A stretch of DNA of 64,000 bases from contig NZ_OY771475.1 in NCBI RefSeq assembly GCF_963674635.1, positions 4,323,001 to 4,387,000 of the forward strand, read 5' to 3'. The stretch comes from Breoghania sp. GTDB lineage: Bacteria > Pseudomonadota > Alphaproteobacteria > Rhizobiales > Stappiaceae. Below the pieces are notes generated by a model. That model was not told the origin of the DNA. It ran no database searches and worked only from the letters and a program-made list of their open reading frames with translations. Both the position numbers and the translations under genes were made by a program. Positions within the stretch are counted from its first letter, which is position 1, and each line of letters begins with the position of its first letter. This document shows positions 26,427-35,734 of the stretch, one piece after another.

Positions 26427-28580
26427 ATGAGCGACGTTCCCAGTGTTGCCGGAAATTCGGTGGTCGAAAGCCCAGGCGCGCCGCCAGCAGGCGGTGGAGG
26501 CGGTTTCGGGCTTTCCTCCGCGTTGAACCTGCTGAAGCGGCCGGATCTTGCGCTGGCGATTGCGGTGATGACCATCCTCGTGGTGCTCATCCTGCCCATG
26601 CCGCCGGTGCTGCTGGACCTCTTTCTTGCGCTGTCGATCACGCTTTCGGTGCTGATCCTGATGACGGCCCTGTTCATTCAGACGCCGCTGGAATTCTCCT
26701 CATTCCCGACCGTCCTGCTGATCGCGACCATGTTGCGGCTGGCGCTGAACCTTGCCTCCACCCGGCTCATCCTGGCCGGCGGGCACGAGGGGCCGGATGC
26801 GGCGGGCAACGTCATCGAGGCCTTCGGCAACTTCGTGATGGGCGGCAATTTCGTCATCGGAATGATCGTTTTCGGCATTCTGGTGATCGTGAACTTCGTC
26901 GTCATCACCAAGGGTTCCGGCCGTATTGCCGAGGTGGCCGCGCGCTTCACTCTTGACGCGATGCCTGGCAAGCAGATGGCGATCGACGCCGACCTTTCCG
27001 CTGGTCTCATCGACGAGACGCAGGCGCGCGAGCGCCGTCAGGTGCTGGAGGATGAATCGTCCTTCTTCGGCGCCATGGACGGTGCCTCGAAATTCGTGCG
27101 CGGCGACGCCATTGCGGGCCTGCTGATCACGTTCATCAACGTGATCGGCGGCATCGTCATCGGTGTCATCCAGAATGACATGTCGTTTGCCGATGCCGGG
27201 CGCTCCTACACGCTGCTGACGGTGGGCGATGGCCTCGTTTCGCAGATCCCGGCACTTATCGTGTCGACGGCCGCCGGCCTTCTGGTCTCCAAGGCGGGTG
27301 TCAAGGGCGCGGCCGACAAGGCGCTGATGTCCCAGCTTTCCGGCTATCCCAAAGCGCTCGGCATGTCTTCCGGCGTCATGGTGATCATGTCGCTGCTGCC
27401 AGGCATGCCGATGATCCCGTTCCTAGCGCTGGGCGGCCTTGCGGGATATCTCGCGACCCAAGGCAACAAGAAACAGCAGGCTCAGGAAATGGAAAAGGTG
27501 GCCGCGGAAGTGGAGGCGGCCAAGCCCGCGCCCGCTCCGGAGCCCCCGATCACGGATGCGCTGAAGATGGACGATCTGCGCATCGAGCTTGGGTATGCGC
27601 TGTTGCCGCTCATCAACTCAGACAGCGCGACCGGCGACCAGCTGACCGAACAGATCAAGGCGCTGCGCCGCCAGCTCGCGTTCGATCTCGGCGTGCTCAT
27701 GCCGCCGGTGCGCATCCTCGACAATGTGCAGCTTGCGGCAAACCAGTATGTCATCAAGGTCAAGGAAGTGGAGGCCGGAAAGGGCGAGATCTACGCCAAC
27801 CAGTTCATGGTCATGGATCCGCAGGGCAAGCAGGTGAAGCTGCCGGGCACCCATACCATCGAGCCGACCTTCGGTCTGCCTGCGACATGGGTCGATCCGT
27901 CCTTGCGCGAGGATGCGACGCTCAAGGGGTACACGGTCGTCGATCCGGCTACCGTCATGTCCACGCATCTCACCGAGATCCTGCGCGCCAACGTTTCCGA
28001 ACTGCTCTCCTATGCGGATGTGCAGAAACTCCTGGGCGAACTGCCCGAGGGCCAGGCGAAGCTGGTGGAGGACATCGTCCCCGCCCAGATCACCATTTCC
28101 GGTATCCAGCGCGTGCTGCAGATGTTGCTGGCGGAACGCGTTTCCGTGCGCGACCTCTCCACGATCCTGGAAGGCATCGCGGAGGCAGTGGGCTTTACCC
28201 GCAACCCGCAGACGATCACCGAACATGTTCGTGTCCGGCTTGCCCGGCAGATCTGTTCCGCCAACCAGTCGCCGACCGGCTATCTGCCGCTTATCAGCCT
28301 GTCGCCCCAATGGGAGCAGGCCTTCGCGGAATCCATCATCGGCGATGGCGACGACCGGCATCTGGCCATGCCACCGAGCAAGTTGCAGGAATTCGTCGCC
28401 CAGGTGCGCGATGCCTTCGAGAAGGCGGCGCTCATTGGCGAGGCGCCGGTGCTGCTCACCTCGGCCAGCGCGCGCCCCTTCGTGCGCTCCATTGTGGAAC
28501 GGTTCCGCGCGCACACAACGGTCATGAGCCAGAGCGAGATTCACGCGCGCGCCAAGCTGAAGACCATCGGAACGGTCTAG
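26427..28580 (+). CDS. flhA: Flagellar export protein FlhA
   Basis: 718 aa. Integral membrane component of the flagellar type III export gate. It has eight N-terminal transmembrane helices (about 25-330) with the FHIPEP-family signature region ('LLIATMLRLALNLASTRLIL', 'GSGRIAEVAARFTLDAMPGKQM') and a large cytoplasmic domain (about 360-718) that docks chaperone-substrate complexes. I chose ATG 26427 ('MSDVPSVAG') over 26394. It is the last gene of the fliF operon. Confidence 0.95.
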   Translation: MSDVPSVAGNSVVESPGAPPAGGGGGFGLSSALNLLKRPDLALAIAVMTILVVLILPMPPVLLDLFLALSITLSVLILMTALFIQTPLEFSSFPTVLLIATMLRLALNLASTRLILAGGHEGPDAAGNVIEAFGNFVMGGNFVIGMIVFGILVIVNFVVITKGSGRIAEVAARFTLDAMPGKQMAIDADLSAGLIDETQARERRQVLEDESSFFGAMDGASKFVRGDAIAGLLITFINVIGGIVIGVIQNDMSFADAGRSYTLLTVGDGLVSQIPALIVSTAAGLLVSKAGVKGAADKALMSQLSGYPKALGMSSGVMVIMSLLPGMPMIPFLALGGLAGYLATQGNKKQQAQEMEKVAAEVEAAKPAPAPEPPITDALKMDDLRIELGYALLPLINSDSATGDQLTEQIKALRRQLAFDLGVLMPPVRILDNVQLAANQYVIKVKEVEAGKGEIYANQFMVMDPQGKQVKLPGTHTIEPTFGLPATWVDPSLREDATLKGYTVVDPATVMSTHLTEILRANVSELLSYADVQKLLGELPEGQAKLVEDIVPAQITISGIQRVLQMLLAERVSVRDLSTILEGIAEAVGFTRNPQTITEHVRVRLARQICSANQSPTGYLPLISLSPQWEQAFAESIIGDGDDRHLAMPPSKLQEFVAQVRDAFEKAALIGEAPVLLTSASARPFVRSIVERFRAHTTVMSQSEIHARAKLKTIGTV

Positions 28581-28677
28581 CACGTCGCCTCTTGAGCGAA
28601 ACGGGAATGGTGAGGAACCGTTTTCGGGCTGCCGCGCGTTATCGGCAGGTTGCGCGCTGCCAGGCCTAAGGCCTGGA

Positions 28678-28977
28678 TCAGACGATCATGTCGAGGCCGG
28701 CATAGGCCTTTTCCATCTTTTCCTGTCGCTCCGCGAGCTTTTCGTTCATCTCGTTCTGCATGCGGGTCTGAACGAGCTGGGTGGTCAGGTTGACCTGCCC
28801 GGCAAAGAAGTTGGAGCTGGTGGAGAACAGGCTGGTGGTGGCTTGCTGCTGGGCGAAGAACTTCTCGTTGGAGGCCGCGCGACGGGCCTTCCAAGTCGCG
28901 TTGTTGTTCGCGAAGGAAAATTTCTTCACGCTCGTGAGCGAATAACGCTTCTGATAGCCGCCGACTGCGCCAACCAT
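28678..28977 (-). CDS. Small coiled-coil protein of unknown function beside flhA, with CtrA box
   Basis: 99 aa, helical, Gln/Asn/Ala-rich ('FFAQQQATTSLFSTSSNFF', 'MNEKLAERQEKMEKAY'), without signal peptide or membrane helix. No named family recognised. It is convergent with flhA and has a perfect TTAA-N7-TTAA box about 100 bp upstream, so it is probably cell-cycle or motility linked. Confidence 0.75.
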   Translation of the reverse strand: MVGAVGGYQKRYSLTSVKKFSFANNNATWKARRAASNEKFFAQQQATTSLFSTSSNFFAGQVNLTTQLVQTRMQNEMNEKLAERQEKMEKAYAGLDMIV

Positions 28978-29079
28978 GACCTGGTTCCCGATCGCGTTTG
29001 ATGCGTCTGGATTGACCGCGCGTGCCGCGAATGCACGCGTGTCGAATGATACATGGCATTCAGTATCACAGATCGCGCC

Positions 29080-29094
29080 TTAAGTGTTGGTTAA
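29080..29094. promoter_or_regulatory. Candidate CtrA box upstream of the 99-aa gene
   Basis: Perfect TTAA-N7-TTAA. Read on the minus strand it is TTAACCAACACTTAA, including the favoured TTAACC extension, about 103 bp before the 99-aa start codon. Confidence 0.55.
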
Positions 29095-29127
29095 GATCTT
29101 GGACACACAGCCACGCGCCCATGCGGG

Positions 29128-30252
29128 CTATCCGGCAACCGCGAGGCTTGCGGCTTCCGCAACGCGCTCCGGGAACATGGCAGCGATGGCCTGCTTGTTG
29201 GCGGCAACCACGCCACGCTCGGTGATGAGCCCGCTCACGAGCCGGGCCGGGGTCACGTCGAAGGCATGGTTTGCGACGGCTGAACCTTGCGCCACGATCG
29301 TCACCGTCTCGATGCGTCCGTCCCCGGTCATGCCGGTCATGCGCGAGACTTCCTCTCCCGATCTCTGTTCGATGGGAATGTCGCGAAGGCCGTCATCGAG
29401 CGTGAAGTCGATGGTGGGAGAAGGGAGGGCAACATAGAACGGCACACTGTTGTCCTTGGCGGCGAGTGCCTTCAGATAGGTGCCGATCTTGTTGCAGACA
29501 TCGCCGGAGGCGGTGGTGCGGTCGGTGCCGACGATCACCATGTCCACCTCGCCGTGCTGCATCAGGTGGCCGCCCGAATTGTCGGGGATGACGGTATGCG
29601 GCACGCCGTGGCGGCCAAGCTCCCAAGCGGTAAGCGCTGCGCCCTGATTGCGCGGTCGCGTTTCATCCACCCAAACGTGAACGGGGATGCCTTCATCATG
29701 GGCCATGTAGATCGGAGCGGTCGCGGTGCCCCAATCGACCGTGGCGAGCCAGCCCGCGTTGCAATGGGTGAGAATGTTGACCGTCTGGCCGGGGCCCTTG
29801 CTGCGCGCAATCTCGCGCACGATTTCCAGTCCGTTGCGTCCGATCGCGGCGCAGATCTCCACGTCCTCGTCGCAGATCTGGGCCGCCCGGGCATAGGCAC
29901 GCGCACACCGCGCGCTGCGCGGCAAGGGCGCGAGCAGAGCCTGCATCTCGTCAAGCGCCCAGCGCAGGTTCACGGCTGTGGGGCGTGTGGCCATGAGTGT
30001 GTCATAGGCGTGTGTGAGCCCGGCGTCGCTGTCGTCGGCAGCCATCTGGAGCGCCATGCCATAGGCCGCTGTCGCCCCGATCAAAGGCGCGCCGCGCACC
30101 TGCATGGTGCGGATGGCGACGGCTGCCGATTTCATCGTTTTCAAGGTGATGACGGAAAAGACATGCGGGAAACGCGTTTGATCGATGATGTCGACCGAGC
30201 GACCATCCTCATTCAGCCATATGGTGCGGTAAGGCTTTCCATCGACCTGCAT
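29128..30252 (-). CDS. mtnA: Methylthioribose-1-phosphate isomerase MtnA
   Basis: 374 aa. It converts 5-methylthioribose-1-phosphate to methylthioribulose-1-phosphate in the methionine salvage pathway. Family motifs are 'MQVRGAPLIGATAAYG', 'THCNAGWLAT' with the catalytic Cys, and 'VDMVIVGTDR' with the catalytic Asp. Length is normal. GGAGGAG precedes the ATG. Its substrate-producing partner mtnP is about 22 kb away (52703), not adjacent. Confidence 0.95.
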   Translation of the reverse strand: MQVDGKPYRTIWLNEDGRSVDIIDQTRFPHVFSVITLKTMKSAAVAIRTMQVRGAPLIGATAAYGMALQMAADDSDAGLTHAYDTLMATRPTAVNLRWALDEMQALLAPLPRSARCARAYARAAQICDEDVEICAAIGRNGLEIVREIARSKGPGQTVNILTHCNAGWLATVDWGTATAPIYMAHDEGIPVHVWVDETRPRNQGAALTAWELGRHGVPHTVIPDNSGGHLMQHGEVDMVIVGTDRTTASGDVCNKIGTYLKALAAKDNSVPFYVALPSPTIDFTLDDGLRDIPIEQRSGEEVSRMTGMTGDGRIETVTIVAQGSAVANHAFDVTPARLVSGLITERGVVAANKQAIAAMFPERVAEAASLAVAG

Positions 30253-30338
30253 TCCGTTTCTCCTCCGGTGGCCTCAGGCTCGGCCTTGTGGGGCTTGCGC
30301 CCACGCGTTGCCAAGCCGCAGAAGCGGATACGTCAGCT

Positions 30339-30818
30339 CTACTTGGTCACCTTGATGACCTTTGCCCCGGTCACCCGCAGAAGATCTTCCGCGCTGGTTT
30401 GAAAGACACAGCGCGGTGTGCCTGCGGCCGCCCAGATCTCTCCCTTGGTCACGAGATCCTCATCCATGTAGATCTCCATCGCCTCGGTGTGGCCAAAGGG
30501 AGGGATGCCGCCAATGGCGAAGCCGGTGACGGAACGCACGTAATCCGCGTCGGGGCGCTCAAGCGACTCACCCAGATCCCGCGCGACCCCTTTTTCGTGG
30601 ACCCGATTGTCACCGGAGACCAGCAGCAGGTAGGGCTTGCCGCTGTCCTTGCCGCGAAAAACGAGCGATTTGACAATTTGTCCGACCGTGGTCCCGACGG
30701 ATTCCGCAGCTTCCTCAGCGGTACGCGCGGTGCCGGGAACTTCCACGATGTGAATCGGCAGACCGGCAGAATGTGCTGTGTTTCTAACGACTTCCGCGGC
30801 GGACGGTAATATAGTCAT
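30339..30818 (-). CDS. YbaK/EbsC-type aminoacyl-tRNA deacylase
   Basis: 159 aa. Family motifs are 'GQIVKSLVFRG' with the catalytic Lys, 'SVTGFAIGGIPPFGH' and 'DEDLV'. Proteins of this type hydrolyse mischarged aminoacyl-tRNAs (Cys-tRNA-Pro or Ala-tRNA-Pro) in trans. The exact target cannot be fixed by eye. GAGGAAA precedes the ATG. It lies 86 nt before mtnA, same strand. Confidence 0.9.
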   Translation of the reverse strand: MTILPSAAEVVRNTAHSAGLPIHIVEVPGTARTAEEAAESVGTTVGQIVKSLVFRGKDSGKPYLLLVSGDNRVHEKGVARDLGESLERPDADYVRSVTGFAIGGIPPFGHTEAMEIYMDEDLVTKGEIWAAAGTPRCVFQTSAEDLLRVTGAKVIKVTK

Positions 30819-30917
30819 ACGGTTTCCTCACGCTTGTTTACCATATTGGGGACATTAGTCGGGGAAGACCCTTGCCGGGTCTGCCATGAAGCTGAAACGA
30901 ATCTCTCGCCGTGTTAC

Positions 30918-30932
30918 TTAATGACGTATTAA
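30918..30932. promoter_or_regulatory. Candidate CtrA box upstream of the 206-aa membrane-anchored protein
   Basis: Perfect TTAA-TGACGTA-TTAA, about 86 bp before the start codon at 31018. Together with the copy at 29080 it brackets two unknown genes. Confidence 0.55.
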
Positions 30933-31017
30933 TATATTCGAACGCGAAGACGTGGAAGGTTCCGCAGCGACAGATCGAGAAGATCGTCGGCGGTCTTAAC
31001 CCGGGGAAGTGACGGCA

Positions 31018-31635
31018 ATGAGCGAACGGGCGGATAATGTTGTGCCGCATAGCAAGGTACGCAGCCTGCGCGAGGCAATGCGCAAGGTCCGGCTGGCCGA
31101 AGCCGAGCGTACCGACGTCATCATTGATCTGCAGGAAACCGAGAAGGCCCGGCTTGATATCCTCGCCGAGGAGCTGGAGGGTGTTTCCCGCGAAATTCCC
31201 GAGAATGACGAGCAGTTCATGCTTCAGGTGGTTCCTGGCAACCCGCCGCGGCTCTGGGTGGATGTCACGAGCCACGTCGTGATGGCGCGCGACCGGCGCA
31301 CCTATCGTTTCGCCAAGGACACGCGCCTCGGGCGGACAGTCTTGTTGGAAACCGATTCCGTTGCCGCCATGGCCGATTGCGTTACGGAATATGTCGCCGA
31401 GCGCATGATCGACCGCGAGCGGGCGCTTGAATCCGACTGGCTCTTGAAGCGCCTGCGCGCGGATGCCGACAAGGCGCTTGTGGAGGCGGAGGAGCGTCGC
31501 AAGGCAGGGACGGTCAGCGAAACCAAAAGCGCCAGGCCGGGGCTCGCCTCGACCATCGGCACGTTTCTGATCGGGCTTGCCATCGGTATTGGCGGACTGA
31601 TCGGGTACGCCTGGTTCTTCAATCCACTCGATTGA
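31018..31635 (+). CDS. C-terminally membrane-anchored protein of unknown function
   Basis: About 205 aa. The N-terminus is helical and charged ('LREAMRKVRLAEAERTDVII'). The middle has 'PRLWVDVTSHVVMARDRRTYRFAKDTRLGRTVLLE', and a single C-terminal transmembrane helix (about 180-200) ends in 'GYAWFFNPLD', so the bulk is probably cytoplasmic with a tail anchor. I do not recognise a named family. I chose ATG 31018 over GTG 31009. A perfect CtrA-type box upstream suggests cell-cycle control. Confidence 0.8.
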   Translation: MSERADNVVPHSKVRSLREAMRKVRLAEAERTDVIIDLQETEKARLDILAEELEGVSREIPENDEQFMLQVVPGNPPRLWVDVTSHVVMARDRRTYRFAKDTRLGRTVLLETDSVAAMADCVTEYVAERMIDRERALESDWLLKRLRADADKALVEAEERRKAGTVSETKSARPGLASTIGTFLIGLAIGIGGLIGYAWFFNPLD

Positions 31636-31680
31636 GGCAGGGGTTCCGGACCCGCGTCATCGCTCTACTAATATCGGGGC

Positions 31681-32595
31681 CTATTGGGCCGCCTCGGCCA
31701 GATCACTGGTCAGGTCCTGCGCGCTGATTTCCACGACCCCTTCGCCTGGTTTCACATAGCCGCGCTCCCGCCAGTGGCAGTGCCAGCCTTCGTCCGCGCG
31801 CTCGATCTCGAAGATGTTGAAGCGCGCACCCGGCTTGCCAGCCCCGGGAGCATTGGAGGCTGCGGGAACACAGACGACCGGGACCGGTCCGTCGCGGCCC
31901 TTCAGCCAGTGCAGGCTATTGATGTGGGTGTGGCCGTGGAGCACGAGTTCCGCGCCGCTCGCCTGAACAGCCTTGCGCACGCGGGACCCCGCCACGAGGC
32001 GCTTGTGCCAATGGGTGGCACCACGCACGGGCGGGTGGTGGATCATCACGACACGGAAAAGCCCCTGACGGCCGCAAGCCTCAAGGCAGGCGGCGAGACG
32101 ATCCGCCTGGCCGGAGCTGACATGGCCTGTCGCCATGAACGGGGCGGAGGCGCGCGCACTTGAAACCCCGATCAACGCGACATCGCCACGGCGGCGGACA
32201 TAAGGATAGCTGACCGCGCCGGTATTGCCGTCCCCACGCATGTAGGGCGCCCAGATCTCGCTGGCCTTGCGCAGCGCGCCGGGAACATAGGCATCATGGT
32301 TGCCGGGCACGACGGAGACATCCTGCGGCGAGCCCAGAGCATCAAGCCAGCGGCGGGCCGGCTCAAGTTCCGCGTCAATGGCGATATTCACCAGGTCGCC
32401 CGTCAGCGCGATGTGATCGGGGGCCTGATCCTTGATGTCTGCGACGAGACCATCCAGATGCGCGGTGGTGAACTTGGAGGCGCGATTGCGCTGCCAGTTC
32501 ATGTAGCCGAGGGCTCGCTTGGAGGCGAGCTCGCGCAAGGTGGGGCTGGGCAGGGGGCCCAGATGGGGGTCTGAAAGATGGGCGAGTTTGAACAT
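31681..32595 (-). CDS. Metallophosphoesterase (calcineurin-like)
   Basis: 304 aa with the complete dinuclear metal-site motif set: D9-P-H11 near the start, 'TGDLVN', 'GNHDAY', 'MIHHPP' and 'HGHTH'. It may act on a cyclic nucleotide, nucleotide or lipid substrate, which cannot be decided from sequence. It is monocistronic and the ribosome binding site is weak. Confidence 0.9.
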   Translation of the reverse strand: MFKLAHLSDPHLGPLPSPTLRELASKRALGYMNWQRNRASKFTTAHLDGLVADIKDQAPDHIALTGDLVNIAIDAELEPARRWLDALGSPQDVSVVPGNHDAYVPGALRKASEIWAPYMRGDGNTGAVSYPYVRRRGDVALIGVSSARASAPFMATGHVSSGQADRLAACLEACGRQGLFRVVMIHHPPVRGATHWHKRLVAGSRVRKAVQASGAELVLHGHTHINSLHWLKGRDGPVPVVCVPAASNAPGAGKPGARFNIFEIERADEGWHCHWRERGYVKPGEGVVEISAQDLTSDLAEAAQ

Positions 32596-33147
32596 GACGC
32601 CGCCATCATCCTTGCCATGTCAGCGGCGTCAAGGTGTGCCGGTTCCGAAGGTGGCAATAAAATGCGTCATGCGCACTTCATTTCAGCAATGCGGGCCAGG
32701 CAGGACTGGTCCGCAAAGGCGGCTTGCGCATGGAGGGGATACGCGTAAAGAAGCGATCAGTTAAACGGGAAGGTGGTCAGGACAGTCGAATGCCGGCCAT
32801 GATCATTGGAAAGCGCAGGCTTCCAGTGGAAGCGACGGCGGCGGACGACGGCATAGAGCGAGGCGAACATGAGATTTACTCGGGTCTCGGGGTTGCAGGC
32901 ACTGGTTGGTTTCTTGCGGGCTGGCAGGGCGCGCCTTCCGGTTTCGGGGGGCTTTCGGCGCGGCCCCGCTCTTGGGCCCACTTGCTTTGCGGTGCTTAGA
33001 TGGCATCGGCGCGCAGCTGTTGGAAGTGCAGTAAGCGCGCGTCCGGCATGCGTCTGCTGCATGAAAGGAACCGTTAATCTTCCTGTGGTGCCGGAATTTG
33101 TTTTACTGATTAAGTAGAACGCCCAGAGAAAAGGCTGTGGTCACGAA
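32596..33147. other. Intergenic region without a convincing gene
   Basis: About 550 bp. Overlapping frames on both strands (for example 32724-32999 + and 32757-33062 -) have arginine/proline-rich composition typical of chance reading in GC-rich DNA. No hairpin terminator or RNA was recognised. Confidence 0.45.
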
Positions 33148-33630
33148 ATGAGCACGTCGATTGTTCGCCTTCTTAAACCGTTGACGCAGCGGATGATTGC
33201 GCTTGGTACGCTCGTTCTCAGACCCATGACGGTGGGCGTTCGGGCCGCTGTCTTTGATGAGGAGGGCAGTGTCTTTCTGGTGCGTCACACCTATCTGCCG
33301 GGCTGGTATCTGCCGGGCGGCGGCGTGGATCCGGGTGAGAGCGCGCAAGTCGCGGTCGCCAGAGAGCTGCGTGAGGAGGGCAATATCGAGGCAACCGGCG
33401 TACCTCGGCTCTTCGGGCTTTATCTGAACAGGAAATTCTCGCGCCGAAATCACGTGGCGCTGTATGTAATTCGTGAATGGGCTGAAACCTGCGCCCCGTG
33501 TGTTCGGAGCAAGGAAATCGCGGAGGCGGGCTTTTTCGCGCCTGACGATCTGCCGCAAGACGTGACGGCGGCGACGCGCCGACGGCTTGATGAAATCGCC
33601 GTCGGCGAGCAGCAGAGCGATATCTGGTAG
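33148..33630 (+). CDS. Nudix hydrolase
   Basis: 160 aa. The Nudix box is present at about 57-79 ('GGGVDPGESAQ...ARELREEGN'), with the catalytic REL-REE-G pattern. It hydrolyses a nucleoside diphosphate linked to some moiety, with unknown substrate. It is convergent with the GST gene with 6 nt between stops. Confidence 0.9.
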   Translation: MSTSIVRLLKPLTQRMIALGTLVLRPMTVGVRAAVFDEEGSVFLVRHTYLPGWYLPGGGVDPGESAQVAVARELREEGNIEATGVPRLFGLYLNRKFSRRNHVALYVIREWAETCAPCVRSKEIAEAGFFAPDDLPQDVTAATRRRLDEIAVGEQQSDIW

Positions 33631-33636
33631 CGGCGG

Positions 33637-34608
33637 TCAGGCTGCCGCCAGCCGGGTCCTGTCATGGGGGCGCAGGAAGTCCAGATCCGGTCCCTCCGGC
33701 ACGATCCCTGAGGGATTGATGGTTTTGTGGCTGCCGTAATAGTGCTGCTTGATGTGGTCCATATGGACCGTCTGCGCCACGCCCGGCACCTGATAGAGCT
33801 CGCGCAGATAGTTGGACAGGTGCGGATAGTCGGCGATGCGGCGCAGGTTGCACTTGAAGTGACCGACATAGACCGCATCGAAGCGCACCAGCGTGGTGAA
33901 GAGGCGCCAATCGGCCTCCGTCAGCGTGTCGCCCACGAGATAGCGGTTGTGTGTGAGGCGGTCTTCCAGCATGTCGAGGCTGTCGAAGAGTTCGGTGAAC
34001 GCCTTGGAATAGGCGTCCTGCGTGGTCGCGAACCCCGCCTTGTAGACGCCGTTGTTCACCGTGTCATAGACGGTGGCATTGATCTCCTCGATCTCGCTGC
34101 GCAGCGCCTCGGGGTAGAAATCGCCCTTCGCCGCACCAATGCCGTCAAAGGCGCTGTTGAACATGCGGATGATTTCCGCGCTTTCATTGCTGACGATGGT
34201 GCCGCGCTTCTTGTCCCACAGGATCGGGACGGTCACGCGTCCAGTGTAGTCCGCATCCGCCGCGAGATAGATCTCATAGGCCTTTGTGGCGCCATGGACC
34301 GGCTCGGGCTCGGCGAAGGTCCAGCCTTCCTCCAGCATTAGCGGCTCGACGACGGACACCGAAATCATGTCCTCAAGCTTTTTCAGCTTGCGGAAGATAA
34401 GCGTGCGATGTGCCCAGGGGCAGGCATAGGAAACATAGAGGTGATACCGTCCGGCCTCCGCCTCAAAACCGCCCTCCCCACTGGGGCCGGGCGCGCCGTC
34501 GGCGGTGATCCAGTTTCTGAATTGAGAGGACTCGCGCTCGAACTTTCCGCCGCTCTTGCTGGTGTCATACCAGCGGTCCTGCCATTTTCCGTCAACCAGA
34601 AGTCCCAT
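33637..34608 (-). CDS. Glutathionyl-hydroquinone reductase-type glutathione S-transferase (YqjG/GST-Xi)
   Basis: 323 aa. The catalytic Cys is C63 in 'YACPWAHR', the GST-Xi/omega-like signature. An N-terminal thioredoxin-like fold is followed by a helical C-domain ('RLTHNRYLVGDTLTEADWRLFTTL'). These enzymes reduce glutathionyl-hydroquinones to free hydroquinones. AAAGGA lies 9 nt before the ATG. Confidence 0.92.
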   Translation of the reverse strand: MGLLVDGKWQDRWYDTSKSGGKFERESSQFRNWITADGAPGPSGEGGFEAEAGRYHLYVSYACPWAHRTLIFRKLKKLEDMISVSVVEPLMLEEGWTFAEPEPVHGATKAYEIYLAADADYTGRVTVPILWDKKRGTIVSNESAEIIRMFNSAFDGIGAAKGDFYPEALRSEIEEINATVYDTVNNGVYKAGFATTQDAYSKAFTELFDSLDMLEDRLTHNRYLVGDTLTEADWRLFTTLVRFDAVYVGHFKCNLRRIADYPHLSNYLRELYQVPGVAQTVHMDHIKQHYYGSHKTINPSGIVPEGPDLDFLRPHDRTRLAAA

Positions 34609-35156
34609 GAAAAGGTCCTTTCCAAATCTGTTTCTGCCTCGGCGGCGCAGCGGTCCTTATGAATATCAACCGCCCAGGTGGCCGCGGGTTCCGGCAACAA
34701 GTTTCGTGTTGGACGGAAACTAGCACCGCTTGGACGCACCGTGGCGGCGGTTGACGCATCGTTCACCGTTGGCTTTGTCGGAGGCGATCTGGGCAGACGA
34801 GAGGTGGGGGCAGGGGAGGGGAAGCCCGGCGCTTGCCGATTTGCGAGGGATGAGGGAGCGCGCCATGACATCCGACTGGACGCCACCGTGACGGCGTGAT
34901 ATCGCCTTTCCCATCAATATCGGCGCGGGAGACAATCCGCGCGCCAAGACATCTTGAGACAGGCATCCATGGCGACCCAGCTGCGACGACGATAGGTCTG
35001 ATACCGCGCCCCTGAGCGCATCGACCGCTATTGTCTTGTCCGCTGCCTGTTTGTCTTATCGACATTCCACACCATGACCCTGTGCCGGGACCTGAAGAAG
35101 GGGCCTCGGCATGACAGGCCGGACTGCTTGAATGTACCTTCTTGCAGGATCTTGAA
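34609..35156. other. Intergenic region between divergent GST and GNAT genes
   Basis: About 550 bp, presumably with both promoters. No gene, riboswitch or terminator could be supported. Confidence 0.45.
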
Positions 35157-35708
35157 ATGTCCACGCTCTCCTACAGCATCCGGCACGAGTGCCCGTCCGA
35201 CGATGATGCCATCGAAGCTCTTCACGCCGTGGCCTTCGGGCCCGGTCGGTTCGCGCGCACCGCGTTTCGCATCCGCGAGGGGGTGCCGCAAGATCCGCGT
35301 CTGAGCTTCGTCGCCGTGAGCGGTGAGGGTGAGCTTCTGGGCTCCGTGCGCCTGACCCCCATTCACATCGGCGGCGCTCCGGCCCAGCTTCTGGGGCCTC
35401 TGGCGGTGATCTCCTCCTACAAGGGGCTCGGCATCGGGCGGAAGCTGATGCAGCAGTCGATGGAGGAAGCCGCAAGGCTGGGAGAGGGGCTGGTGCTGTT
35501 GGTGGGCGATCTTTCCTACTATGGCCCGTCCGGCTTCGTCCGCGTGCCGCAGGGGCGGATCACGTTGCCCGGTCCGGTCGATCCGGCGCGGCTGCTCATC
35601 GCGGAGCTTCACGCGGATGCGTTGAACGGTGTCAGCGGCATGGTGCATGGTGGCGCCCCGGTGGCGCCCAAGAGCATCGCGCAAGCGGTGGCGCCCGCCT
35701 CGATCTAG
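35157..35708 (+). CDS. GNAT-family N-acetyltransferase
   Basis: 183 aa. Acetyl-CoA-binding motif A is 'LGPLAVISSYKGLGIGRKLM' (about 83-102), typical of YhbS-like GNATs. The acceptor is unknown. I chose ATG 35157 (AGGA seven nt upstream) over 35142. It is convergent with the MoxR/DUF4159 operon. Confidence 0.88.
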   Translation: MSTLSYSIRHECPSDDDAIEALHAVAFGPGRFARTAFRIREGVPQDPRLSFVAVSGEGELLGSVRLTPIHIGGAPAQLLGPLAVISSYKGLGIGRKLMQQSMEEAARLGEGLVLLVGDLSYYGPSGFVRVPQGRITLPGPVDPARLLIAELHADALNGVSGMVHGGAPVAPKSIAQAVAPASI

Positions 35709-35734
35709 GCCTTGTATCAAAGGGTGCGTGGGGC

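Noticed and set aside
32724..33062. Small overlapping frames on both strands in the 32.6-33.1 kb gap
   Set aside because: No start signals, repeats of Arg/Pro/Gly, and no conserved pattern; best regarded as non-coding.
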